Below, piece by piece: positions 1 through 5,767 of a DNA stretch of 9,492 nucleotides. Position numbers and translations under genes: made by a program. The notes beneath the pieces are model-generated. The model saw only the letters and a program-made list of their open reading frames with translations, did no database searches and was not told the DNA's origin. The DNA is from Oscillospiraceae bacterium (lineage in GTDB: Bacteria > Bacillota > Clostridia > Oscillospirales > Ruminococcaceae): the NCBI GenBank assembly GCA_031285645.1, contig JAITVU010000064.1, forward strand, positions 1 through 9,492, read 5' to 3'. Numbering within the stretch: position 1 is the stretch's first letter; each line of letters opens with the position of its first letter.

Positions 1-863
1 TGTCAATTATCCGCACTGAGGACCTGACCTACCTTTATTCGACCGGCACGGTATTCGAGAAGGCCGCGATAAAAAACATTAATCTGGAGATCGGGCAGGG
101 CGAATTTATCGGGATCATCGGCCACACGGGATCGGGAAAATCGACCCTGATCCAGCATTTTAACGGCCTGCTCAGGCCTTCTTCAGGCAAGGTGTTTGTG
201 GATGGCGAGGACATATGGGAGAATCCCAAGGCCATACGCAAGTTCCGCTTTAAGGTGGGCCTGGTTTTCCAGTATCCCGAGTACCAGCTGTTTGAGGAGA
301 CTGTTTACAAGGATGTCGCTTTCGGCCCGACCAATATGGGCCTCGACCAAACCGAGATTGCGGAGCGCGTCGAGTACGCCCTGCACCTTGTCGGCCTTTC
401 GCCGGATCTTATGCAGAAATCGCCTTTTGAGCTCTCGGGCGGCCAAAAGCGGCGCGTGGCGATCGCCGGCGTGCTGGCCATGGAGCCGGAGGTCCTCATT
501 TTGGACGAGCCGACCGCCGGCCTTGATCCGAGCGGCCGGGATATGATCCTGGAGCTCATCAAAAATTATCACCACGAAAAACAGACGACGGTGCTGCTTG
601 TCTCACACAGCATGGAGGATATCGCAAAATACGCGCCCAAAGTGCTTGTGATGAGCAAAGCCGGCATCTTCGCTTACGATAAGGTTGAAAACATTTTCGC
701 TAAAGCCTCAGAAATGGAGCGTCTGGGCCTCGCGGTGCCGCAGATTACAAAAATATGCATGCGCCTCGCTGAAATGGGCTACCCTGTCCGCCCCGACACC
801 TATACGGTCGAACAGGCGCAGGCGCAGCTTCTGGCGCTTCTGCGGAAAGGGGAAAGCCAATGA
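1..863 (+). CDS. ecfA2: Energy-coupling factor transporter ATP-binding protein EcfA2 (start codon cut by one base)
   Basis: This is an ABC ATPase of an ECF (energy-coupling factor) vitamin transporter. It hydrolyses ATP on the cytoplasmic face and drives EcfT and an S component. The frame is open from base 3, and bases 1-2 (TG) are probably the end of an NTG start codon whose first base lies outside the window. That gives 287 residues, the usual EcfA length. Counting from that Met: Walker A GHTGSGKST at 41-49, Q-loop Gln at 91, signature LSGGQ at 145-149, Walker B VLILDEP at 165-171 with Glu170 as the presumed catalytic base, and switch His at 203. All the ATPase motifs are intact. In this family EcfA1 normally lies just upstream and pairs with EcfA2 as a heterodimer, so it is expected just before the window. 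The stop overlaps the ecfT start (ATGA), suggesting translational coupling. EcfA2 rather than EcfA1 is inferred from its position next to ecfT. Confidence 0.93.
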   Translation, partial: SIIRTEDLTYLYSTGTVFEKAAIKNINLEIGQGEFIGIIGHTGSGKSTLIQHFNGLLRPSSGKVFVDGEDIWENPKAIRKFRFKVGLVFQYPEYQLFEETVYKDVAFGPTNMGLDQTEIAERVEYALHLVGLSPDLMQKSPFELSGGQKRRVAIAGVLAMEPEVLILDEPTAGLDPSGRDMILELIKNYHHEKQTTVLLVSHSMEDIAKYAPKVLVMSKAGIFAYDKVENIFAKASEMERLGLAVPQITKICMRLAEMGYPVRPDTYTVEQAQAQLLALLRKGESQ

Positions 864-1678
864 TCAAGGATATCACGATCGGCCAATACTTCCCCGGTTT
901 ATCGCCGGTTCACCGTATGGATCCGCGTATGAAGCTGATTTTGACAACAGCGTATATTGTCTTGCTTTTCGTGGCAAACAATGTATTCTCGCTTCTGGTC
1001 GGCGTGGTCTTTTTGCTGATTGTTTACCCCATATCCGGCATATCGTGGAAGATGGTGCTTAAAAGCGTTAAGCCCATTTTGCCCATTATCGCCTTTACCG
1101 CCATACTCAATATGTTTTTCATAGGCGGTAATGTCATATGGCAGTGGTGGGTTTTCAAAATCACGGACAGGGGAGTCCTGACAGCCGTGCTGATGTGCAT
1201 CCGGATTGTCTGCCTGATTGCGGGCACGTCGCTCATGACGTATACAACGTCGCCCATTGCGCTTACAGACGCGATTGAACGGCTCTTTTCCCCGCTTAAA
1301 AAAATCAGGATGCCGGTACACGAGGTGGCGATGATGATGACGATCGCCCTACGTTTTATCCCGACGCTGATTGAGGAGACCGACAAAATCATGTCGGCCC
1401 AGAAGGCGCGCGGCGCGGATATGGAGTCGGGCAATATCATCCAGCGCGTCAAGGCGCTTGTGCCGATCCTGATCCCGCTCTTCGTGTCGGCTTTCAGGCG
1501 CGCGGATGAACTCGCGCTCGCCATGGAGTGCCGCTGTTACCACGGCGGCGAGGGGCGCACAAGGATGCGTCAGCTGCATATGGGCAGGCTGGATATATAC
1601 AGCGCGCTTTTTGTCGGGGCTTGCCTGACGCTGACCATTCTCGCCAATATCTACGCGCCGGGGCTTTCGCTGCGCTGA
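860..1678 (+). CDS. ecfT: Energy-coupling factor transporter transmembrane protein EcfT
   Basis: EcfT is the membrane scaffold that couples the EcfA ATPases to exchangeable substrate-binding S components. The 272-residue product is of normal family length. Hydrophobic segments are visible at about 27-57, 68-93, 105-125, 190-210 and 247-265. The cytoplasmic coupling region has the two Arg-containing motifs that contact the ATPases. The first is ARG at residues 183-185. The second lies in AMECRCYHGGEGRT (221-234), where C-R-C at 224-226 stands where the textbook ARG triplet is expected. The Arg itself is kept. The start is the ATG overlapping the ecfA2 stop, preceded by an AG-rich ribosome binding site (about 845-856). 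No S-component gene is visible, which fits a shared group II ECF module serving S components encoded elsewhere. The substrate therefore cannot be named. Confidence 0.93.
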   Translation: MIKDITIGQYFPGLSPVHRMDPRMKLILTTAYIVLLFVANNVFSLLVGVVFLLIVYPISGISWKMVLKSVKPILPIIAFTAILNMFFIGGNVIWQWWVFKITDRGVLTAVLMCIRIVCLIAGTSLMTYTTSPIALTDAIERLFSPLKKIRMPVHEVAMMMTIALRFIPTLIEETDKIMSAQKARGADMESGNIIQRVKALVPILIPLFVSAFRRADELALAMECRCYHGGEGRTRMRQLHMGRLDIYSALFVGACLTLTILANIYAPGLSLR

Positions 1679-1695
1679 TTTTTAAGCATTTTATA

Positions 1696-1767
1696 GCTGT
1701 TTGAGACCTGAAAAGACAGGGTGGTTGGGCGGCTCGCCCGGCGCTGTAGCACCACTTCTTAAACAGC
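1696..1767 (+). other. Predicted structured RNA element (three-way junction) between ecfT and truA
   Basis: A hand fold of the 113-nt gap gives a compact shape. The outer stem pairs GCTGTTTGAG (1696-1705) with CTTAAACAGC (1758-1767), 10 bp including one G-U pair. Inside are a CCTG/CAGG hairpin (1707-1710 with 1717-1720) and, directly abutting it, GTGGT/ACCAC (1721-1725 with 1751-1755). The second stem encloses a GGGCG/CGCCC triloop hairpin (1727-1731 with 1735-1739). No T-tract follows the outer stem, so it is not a standard intrinsic terminator. I do not recognise a riboswitch class. It could be a processing or stability element for the ecf-truA transcript, or a small repeat element. The base pairing is seen in the sequence; the function is unknown. 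Confidence 0.4.
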
Positions 1768-1791
1768 AAGGGTCATTTTGTATGGAGGCTT

Positions 1792-2556
1792 ATGCGCAAT
1801 ATTTATCTGACGATCCGCTATAATGGAAGCCGTTACCACGGCTTTCAGGTGCAAAAAAACGCCTTGGGCGTCTGCACGGTTTTCCAGGACGCCGTGGAAA
1901 AGGTGCTTGGCACACGCTACGACGTTAAGGGTTGTTCGAGGACGGACGCGGGCGTTCACGCCCTCAAATACGGCCTCTCGATGAAAATCGGCCACACCAT
2001 TCCCTGCGAGCGTCTTGTTCACGCGCTCAACGCGGCGCTGCCGGACGATATTGCCGTGACGGACGCCCGGGAGGCGCCGCCTGATTTTCACGCGCGCTAC
2101 CACTGCAAGGGCAAAGAGTATGTCTATAAAATTCTCAATTCCCGCATAAAGGATCCCTTTTCGCCATATTTGTCGTACCGCCTGGGTTATAATCTGGATG
2201 CGGACATGCTGTGCGGGGAAGCCCGGGACTTTGTCGGAACCCATGACTTTTCGGCCTTTTGCTCGGCCGGCAGCGATGTTGAGGACAGGGTGCGGACGGT
2301 GTGGTCCTTCACGGTTGCCCGCCGCGGGGAGAAAGTTCTGTTTACTGTTCGCGGCGACGGCTTCCTGTACAATATGGTGCGGATCATGGTCGGCACACTG
2401 GTTTACATCGCCATGGGCCGGATTGCGCCCGGCGCGATACCGGATATCATTGCGTCAAAGGACCGCATGCGCGCGGGTAAAACCATGCCGGCCCACGGAT
2501 TATACCTCAACGATGTTTTCTATGATATGGAGCGGACCGAATGGGAAAAACCGTAA
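1792..2556 (+). CDS. truA: tRNA pseudouridine synthase A (TruA)
   Basis: TruA converts uridines 38-40 in the anticodon stem-loop of many tRNAs to pseudouridine. The 254-residue protein is full length. The N-terminal motif YNGSRYHGFQVQ is at 10-21. The catalytic motif is CSRTDAGVHA at 48-57, with Asp52 as the nucleophile. Further family-typical blocks are GTHDFSAFCSAG (second domain) and FLYNMVRIMVGTLV. The ATG start has GGAGG at 1784-1788, only 3 nt upstream, a tight but plausible spacing; no better in-frame start is seen. truA next to ecfT is a common Bacillota arrangement, often followed by rplM-rpsI, but here a DUF5711-like gene follows and overlaps the 3' end by 16 nt. Regulation is probably by read-through from the upstream operon, since I see no clear promoter in the gap. 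Confidence 0.95.
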   Translation: MRNIYLTIRYNGSRYHGFQVQKNALGVCTVFQDAVEKVLGTRYDVKGCSRTDAGVHALKYGLSMKIGHTIPCERLVHALNAALPDDIAVTDAREAPPDFHARYHCKGKEYVYKILNSRIKDPFSPYLSYRLGYNLDADMLCGEARDFVGTHDFSAFCSAGSDVEDRVRTVWSFTVARRGEKVLFTVRGDGFLYNMVRIMVGTLVYIAMGRIAPGAIPDIIASKDRMRAGKTMPAHGLYLNDVFYDMERTEWEKP

Positions 2557-3695
2557 AAGTAGATTTTGAGCGCGCGCGGAAAAGACGCCAGTTTTTGCAG
2601 TCCGCCAAGCGCTTTGCCATATTGGGCCTTGTCACTGCGGCGGTTGTTGGGGCAATCATCCTCAACAACTTTTTGGTTGATCAGGGCGTGTCGACCCATG
2701 TCAGCGATATCATAGAGAGCTTTGGCGGCGACGGTTTTCCCATCGACTTGCCCGGCGGCATCATACGGGATACTAAAAGCCTGGGGAAAAACCTCACCGT
2801 GCTCAACGACACCAACCTGTACATATATAGCCCCAAAGCCAGATTGATCTCCAATATCCAGCAAATGACCGAAAACACGGTTCTGTGCGCCAATGCGGGC
2901 CGTGTTCTCACCTATGATACCGGCAGCAAGCGCTACCGCATCCATTCGCCCAGCAAGCTTCTCGCGGAGAAGGAGACGGAGGATTCCATTCTGGCCGCGG
3001 ATCTGGGAACGCACAATGAATACGCGCTCGTGACGTCGCCCAGCCGCTTTGTCGCTATGGTGACGGTATACAACGAAAAATTCGAGCCTGTTTTTTACAC
3101 TTATTCCGCAGAAAACCATATAACGGGTGTCTCGCTCTCGCCGGCAGGCGATGCGATGGTGACGAGCGCCGTCAATACCGATAACGGCATGCTTCGCTCC
3201 TATGTGGCCTATTACCGCTTCAATGTCGAGGACGAAATTGCCCGGGTGACTTTTGACGACAGCCTAATTTTGCAGATGGATTTTATCAGTGAGGACCGTG
3301 TTGGGATTTTAACGGACAGGACTTATACGATTACGGATCAAAAGGGGAAGGAGCTCTTTTCCTATGCTCTGGGGGACAATCCCATAACGGCGTTTGCCTC
3401 CTATGGCAAGGAGGCCCTGATCCGCACCGAGTATAAGGAGGCCAGGCGCTGCGATGTCGTATTGCTCGGCGCGGAGGGCGAAGAAATATGGACGCTTCAG
3501 CTCACAAACAATGTGCGGGATATGTGCATGGACGGCAAGCTTGTTTATATCCTTGACGACGGCGGCATATCGGTTTATGACCGCAACAGGGAGCGCGTGA
3601 GCAGGCTGGACCTGCGCGGCGTCAGCCGTATCCACCTTGTGGGGGACACGCTCTATTACTTTACACAGGATGAAATCAAGGTTCTGGAGGGATAA
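2541..3695 (+). CDS. DUF5711-like membrane-anchored protein, probable extracytoplasmic beta-propeller
   Basis: The 384-residue product has a short basic cytoplasmic N-terminus (about 1-24, rich in Lys/Arg), a single membrane segment at about 25-46 (FAILGLVTAAVVGAIILNNF), and a large, beta-rich, presumably external domain. Short hydrophobic strands repeat throughout, with blades such as NLYIYSPKARLISNI, GRVLTYDTGSKRYRI, VGILTDRTYTITDQKGKEL and LVYILDDGGISVYDRN, as in beta-propellers. I assign it to the DUF5711 group from architecture and from its place beside a cvpA-like gene; the family name is from memory and not tested. No catalytic motif is visible. The ATG is inside truA (16-nt overlap), with GGAG at 2529-2532 and 8 nt spacing, so it is probably translationally coupled to truA. 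The molecular function is unknown. Confidence 0.75.
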   Translation: MGKTVKVDFERARKRRQFLQSAKRFAILGLVTAAVVGAIILNNFLVDQGVSTHVSDIIESFGGDGFPIDLPGGIIRDTKSLGKNLTVLNDTNLYIYSPKARLISNIQQMTENTVLCANAGRVLTYDTGSKRYRIHSPSKLLAEKETEDSILAADLGTHNEYALVTSPSRFVAMVTVYNEKFEPVFYTYSAENHITGVSLSPAGDAMVTSAVNTDNGMLRSYVAYYRFNVEDEIARVTFDDSLILQMDFISEDRVGILTDRTYTITDQKGKELFSYALGDNPITAFASYGKEALIRTEYKEARRCDVVLLGAEGEEIWTLQLTNNVRDMCMDGKLVYILDDGGISVYDRNRERVSRLDLRGVSRIHLVGDTLYYFTQDEIKVLEG

Positions 3696-3703
3696 GGGGC
3701 TTC

Positions 3704-4387
3704 ATGCGCGACTACATATGGTTATTCTGGGATCTGGCGGCTGTCTGCATCATCTTCTGGTGCGTGCGCGCCTGTGCGCGGCGCGGGCTCGTGCGCACCG
3801 TAATCGGCTTTCTGGCCTATGTTATAGCGGCGATGGCCGCGCGTTTTCTCAGCCCCATGGCCTCCCGGTTCATTTATGATAAAATCGTTAAGGACGCCCT
3901 GGTTATTTTTGTCGACGACAGGCTCGGCGATACCATCGCGTCCGGGCAGGATCTGGCTGTGCGTCTGGTCGAGAGCTTCCCCAAACTGCTCAGGCAGTAT
4001 CTGCCCCTTCCCGAACAGCTCGATGTCACAGCCGCCGTGGATACAAAAGAAATCGTGGAATCGCTCATTGAAGCGGCGGTGCGGGAACCCGTACTCCTCC
4101 TGTTGCAGAGTTTGTGCTTCATCATTATTTTTTCTTTGGTTCTTTTCGTCACGCGGTACGTTTCCAGGCTTTTTACCGGACTGTATCGAATCCCCCTGAT
4201 CGGCCCGGTCAACACCCTACTCGGCGGCGTGGTGGGGCTTTTTGAAGCGGTCATTTTCATGCTTTTGGGCGCCTTTGCGGCGGGGCTTGTCATCTTCCTT
4301 TCTGAAAACAAACTCTTCTGGCTCAACAGTGATGTTATGGACGCCACATACATATGGCGTTTCTTTTATCGTATTGTCGCAAAATAA
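3704..4387 (+). CDS. CvpA-family membrane protein
   Basis: This is a 227-residue integral membrane protein. Hydrophobic stretches lie at about 6-24, 30-52, 127-152 and 168-200. The last contains the pattern IPLIGPVNTLLGGVVGLFEA, close to the conserved Pro-Leu-x-Gly...Asn-x-Leu-Leu-Gly-Gly signature of the CvpA family (named for colicin V production in E. coli). Between TM2 and TM3 is a soluble region of about 75 residues containing acidic and amphipathic stretches, longer than in minimal CvpA proteins. The start lies 8 nt after the preceding stop with GGAGG at 3687-3691 nearby, so the two genes are almost certainly one transcription unit. Pairing with a DUF5711-like protein suggests a common envelope role, but that is inference. 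The gene stops 3 nt before the -35 box of the infC promoter, with no terminator of its own before it. Confidence 0.82.
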   Translation: MRDYIWLFWDLAAVCIIFWCVRACARRGLVRTVIGFLAYVIAAMAARFLSPMASRFIYDKIVKDALVIFVDDRLGDTIASGQDLAVRLVESFPKLLRQYLPLPEQLDVTAAVDTKEIVESLIEAAVREPVLLLLQSLCFIIIFSLVLFVTRYVSRLFTGLYRIPLIGPVNTLLGGVVGLFEAVIFMLLGAFAAGLVIFLSENKLFWLNSDVMDATYIWRFFYRIVAK

Positions 4388-4390
4388 CGC

Positions 4391-4419
4391 TTGACAGCGT
4401 GTTTTATATCTGATAAAAT
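4391..4419 (+). promoter_or_regulatory. Sigma-A promoter of the infC-rpmI-rplT operon
   Basis: A perfect -35 box TTGACA (4391-4396) is followed after exactly 17 nt by TAAAAT (4414-4419), with an extended -10 TG at 4411-4412. Transcription would start near 4426, giving a leader of about 245 nt before infC. The -35 begins only 3 nt after the upstream stop codon. Confidence 0.85.
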
Positions 4420-4443
4420 AAGTCGTACAATAAAGTAGAACAG

Positions 4444-4471
4444 TTGTCCGTTCTCACCCGCCGGTTATAAT
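4444..4471 (+). promoter_or_regulatory. Possible second infC promoter
   Basis: A consensus -10 TATAAT (4466-4471) has TTGTCC (4444-4449, 4 of 6 matches to the -35 consensus) 16 nt upstream. Transcription from it would start near 4478, dropping the first part of the leader including the TGTCCG segment at 4445-4450. The -35 match is only moderate. Confidence 0.4.
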
Positions 4472-4525
4472 CGGGCGCGGTTAATACAAATAGTATGTCC
4501 TTTGGGGACATGCGCTTGTGTTGAT

Positions 4526-4549
4526 GCGGACATTTTTGTCCGCTTTTTT
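4526..4549 (+). terminator. Intrinsic terminator (attenuator) in the infC leader
   Basis: A perfect 7-bp stem GCGGACA (4526-4532) / TGTCCGC (4537-4543) with a TTTT loop is followed by six T residues (4544-4549). It lies about 120 nt upstream of infC, within its leader. It can also stop transcripts coming from the CvpA-family gene, which has no other terminator. Confidence 0.9.
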
Positions 4550-4661
4550 GTTGCGGTTTATATCCGCGGCGGCGGAATAATTTTGATTGTGTGCGGCGAA
4601 ATGGCGAGGTTTTGTGTTGCTGTTCCCGCTCATGGATAAATCCGATACTGAATGCAGCTAT

Positions 4662-4674
4662 GGAGGTGCTTATT
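4662..4674 (+). promoter_or_regulatory. infC ribosome binding site with inferred AUU start codon
   Basis: GGAGG (4662-4666) is followed by a 5-nt spacer and ATT (4672-4674). The only nearby in-frame ATG (4660) and GTG (4666) overlap the Shine-Dalgarno itself and cannot use it. An AUU start fits the well-known noncanonical start of infC, which IF3 discriminates against to repress its own synthesis. Confidence 0.75.
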
Positions 4675-5196
4675 ATCAGCAAAAAGGAACTGCTTATCAA
4701 CGAGGAGATAAGAGACAAGGAAGTCAGGCTTGTGGGAGCCGATGGCGAACAGCTCGGGGTTATGGGTATTGCGGACGCGATGCGCATCGCGACGGAAAAA
4801 AACCTGGATCTTGTAAAAATCGCGCCGCAGGCCACGCCGCCTGTTTGCCGGATCATGGATTACGGCAAGCATAAGTTTGAGCAGGCCAAGCGTGAAAAAG
4901 AGGCGCGCAAGAACCAGAAGGTTATCGAGCTCAAGGAAGTGCGCCTCTCCCTCAATATCGATACGCATGATTTCGAAACAAAGCTCAAGAATGCGCTCAA
5001 GTTTCTGGACGCGGGCAACAAAGTGAAGGTTTCCATCCGCTTCAGAGGCAGGGAAATGACGCATCCGGAAATTGGCCAGGCGCTTATGAAACGCTTTGCC
5101 GAACTGTGCGCCGACCATGGCACCATCGACAGGCTGCCTAAAATGGAAGGCCGGAGCATGATTATGTTTATCACCTCGAAGCAGGCCGTAAAATAG
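4672..5196 (+). CDS. infC: Translation initiation factor IF-3
   Basis: IF-3 binds the 30S subunit, prevents early 50S joining and checks the start codon-initiator tRNA pairing. From the inferred ATT start the protein has 174 residues, typical for the family. The N-domain carries LLINEEIRDKEVRLV and PPVCRIMDYGK, a Lys/Arg-rich helical linker follows (KFEQAKREKEARKNQK), and the C-domain carries KEVRLSLNIDTHDFETK, KVKVSIRFRGREMTHPE and the terminal strand RSMIMFITSK. It heads the infC-rpmI-rplT operon, the usual bacterial arrangement. Expression appears controlled at two levels: the leader attenuator and the noncanonical start. Extending to the upstream in-frame GTG at 4591 would add residues that do not resemble IF-3 and would bypass the best Shine-Dalgarno, so I reject it. 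Identity is certain; the start codon is inferred. Confidence 0.96.
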   Translation: MISKKELLINEEIRDKEVRLVGADGEQLGVMGIADAMRIATEKNLDLVKIAPQATPPVCRIMDYGKHKFEQAKREKEARKNQKVIELKEVRLSLNIDTHDFETKLKNALKFLDAGNKVKVSIRFRGREMTHPEIGQALMKRFAELCADHGTIDRLPKMEGRSMIMFITSKQAVK

Positions 5197-5412
5197 ATGC
5201 GATGATGCAATATGATTGATTATACAGGGTTGGCGGCGGCCGGCTGGTTTTGCTGTTGCCAAAACAAGTATATGGCGAACAGCTCCCGTTTTCACATGGG
5301 TGCTTTTGCCGTGGGAATCGGCTGATAGATCCAATGACATATGGGGTTGATTTGCTTTTTATGGGAGCCCGTTATGGCAGCGTGGCGCCCGATAACCGGA
5401 AAGGATGATAAT
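5197..5412 (+). other. Long structured infC-rpmI intercistronic region
   Basis: These 216 nt carry no convincing gene. Visible hairpins are GTTTTG/CAAAAC (5247-5252 with 5260-5265) and a stem of 8 pairs with one mismatch (5291-5299 with 5309-5317). Neither is followed by a T-tract, so the operon is probably not terminated here. A 14-nt copy of a stretch of infC (4742-4755) lies at 5272-5285. In E. coli, L20 represses rpmI translation through an RNA structure spanning the same infC-rpmI junction; a comparable translational role here is possible but not shown. Confidence 0.4.
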
Positions 5413-5616
5413 ATGCCTAAGTTAAAAACACATAGCGGGGCAAAAAAACGCTTTAATCTGACAAAGACAGGTAAAGTAAAAAGGGCGCGCGCCTATAAAC
5501 GCCATCAGCTCAACAACAGCATCAAGGGGCCGAAACAGAAGAGAAGGCTTCGCAAATGCACCATGACCGACAAAACAAACACAAAGGCGATCAAGCTGCT
5601 TATCCCGTACAAATAA
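5413..5616 (+). CDS. rpmI: 50S ribosomal protein L35 (bL35)
   Basis: The 67-residue, very basic protein is of normal bL35 length. It begins with the family signature MPKLKTHSGAKKRF, followed by a Lys/Arg-rich core with TKTGKVKRARAYKRH, and ends ...LLIPYK. It is a late-assembling large-subunit protein. I chose the ATG at 5413 because the family N-terminus begins there and AAGGA (5401-5405) lies 7 nt upstream. An in-frame ATG at 5341 would add 24 residues unlike L35. It sits between infC and rplT as in most bacteria, but the gaps on both sides (216 and 151 nt) are longer than usual in this operon. Confidence 0.97.
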   Translation: MPKLKTHSGAKKRFNLTKTGKVKRARAYKRHQLNNSIKGPKQKRRLRKCTMTDKTNTKAIKLLIPYK

Positions 5617-5639
5617 TCCGTAATCTTTGTGTCAGGCGC

Positions 5640-5665
5640 ATAAGCGGAAGCCCGTGATTCCTTAT
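5640..5665 (+). other. Bulged hairpin in the rpmI-rplT gap
   Basis: ATAAG (5640-5644) pairs with CTTAT (5661-5665), and after a 2-nt bulge GAA (5647-5649) pairs with TTC (5658-5660). No T-tract follows. It lies in a 151-nt non-coding spacer (5617-5767) between two cistrons that must be co-expressed. It may be a pause or processing element, or chance. Confidence 0.25.
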
Positions 5666-5767
5666 AGCGGCGGAAAAAAACAAGTGGAACAAAGAGAAAT
5701 AAATATTCACGCCGCATGAGATGTTACATGCCCTGAGTAGAACACCATATAGTGGAGGTATGAAAAA

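Larger units (their letters stand above)
4427..4550 (+). promoter_or_regulatory. infC operon leader with attenuator (probable L20-type autoregulatory leader)
   Basis: The leader contains a hairpin AGAAC/GTTCT (4437-4441 with 4450-4454), a second hairpin ATGTCC/GGACAT (4495-4500 with 4506-4511), and then an intrinsic terminator (4526-4549). TGTCC occurs at 4445-4449, 4496-4500 and 4537-4541, and GGACA at 4506-4510 and 4528-4532, so several pairings exclude each other. In particular TGTCCG (4445-4450) can pair perfectly with CGGACA (4527-4532), the 5' arm of the terminator, as an antiterminator. In Bacillus subtilis the corresponding operon is controlled by ribosomal protein L20 acting on such a leader. 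Assignment to the L20 leader family is inferred from position, length and terminator, not from a covariance search. Confidence 0.65.

Noticed and set aside
1..863. EcfA2 as a truncated or broken gene
   Set aside because: Reading from base 3 gives the complete N-terminus (SIIRTEDLTYLY...), so only the first base of the start codon is outside the window.
1718..1731. T-box-like string (AGGGTGGT then GCG) in the ecfT-truA gap
   Set aside because: It matches 11 of 14 positions of the T-box antiterminator consensus, but the invariant ACC is replaced by TGG. The element is far too short for a T-box with a specifier loop, no terminator follows, and truA is not an expected T-box gene.
3874..4353. Long open frame on the minus strand inside the CvpA-family gene
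   Set aside because: It is antisense to a clear membrane protein, its composition is Ser/Thr/Arg-rich as expected for a shadow frame, and no ribosome binding site supports it.
4591..4671. 27-residue upstream extension of infC from the in-frame GTG
   Set aside because: The extra residues do not resemble IF-3, and the region is leader RNA with the real Shine-Dalgarno at 4662-4666.
4630..5340. 236-codon minus-strand frame opposite infC
   Set aside because: It covers the unmistakable IF-3 gene in antisense, has no recognisable domain and runs across the leader; treated as a shadow of GC-biased codons.
5341..5412. 24-residue N-terminal extension of L35 from an upstream ATG
   Set aside because: bL35 begins MPKLKTHSGAKK at 5413 with its own ribosome binding site; the extension is unlike the family.
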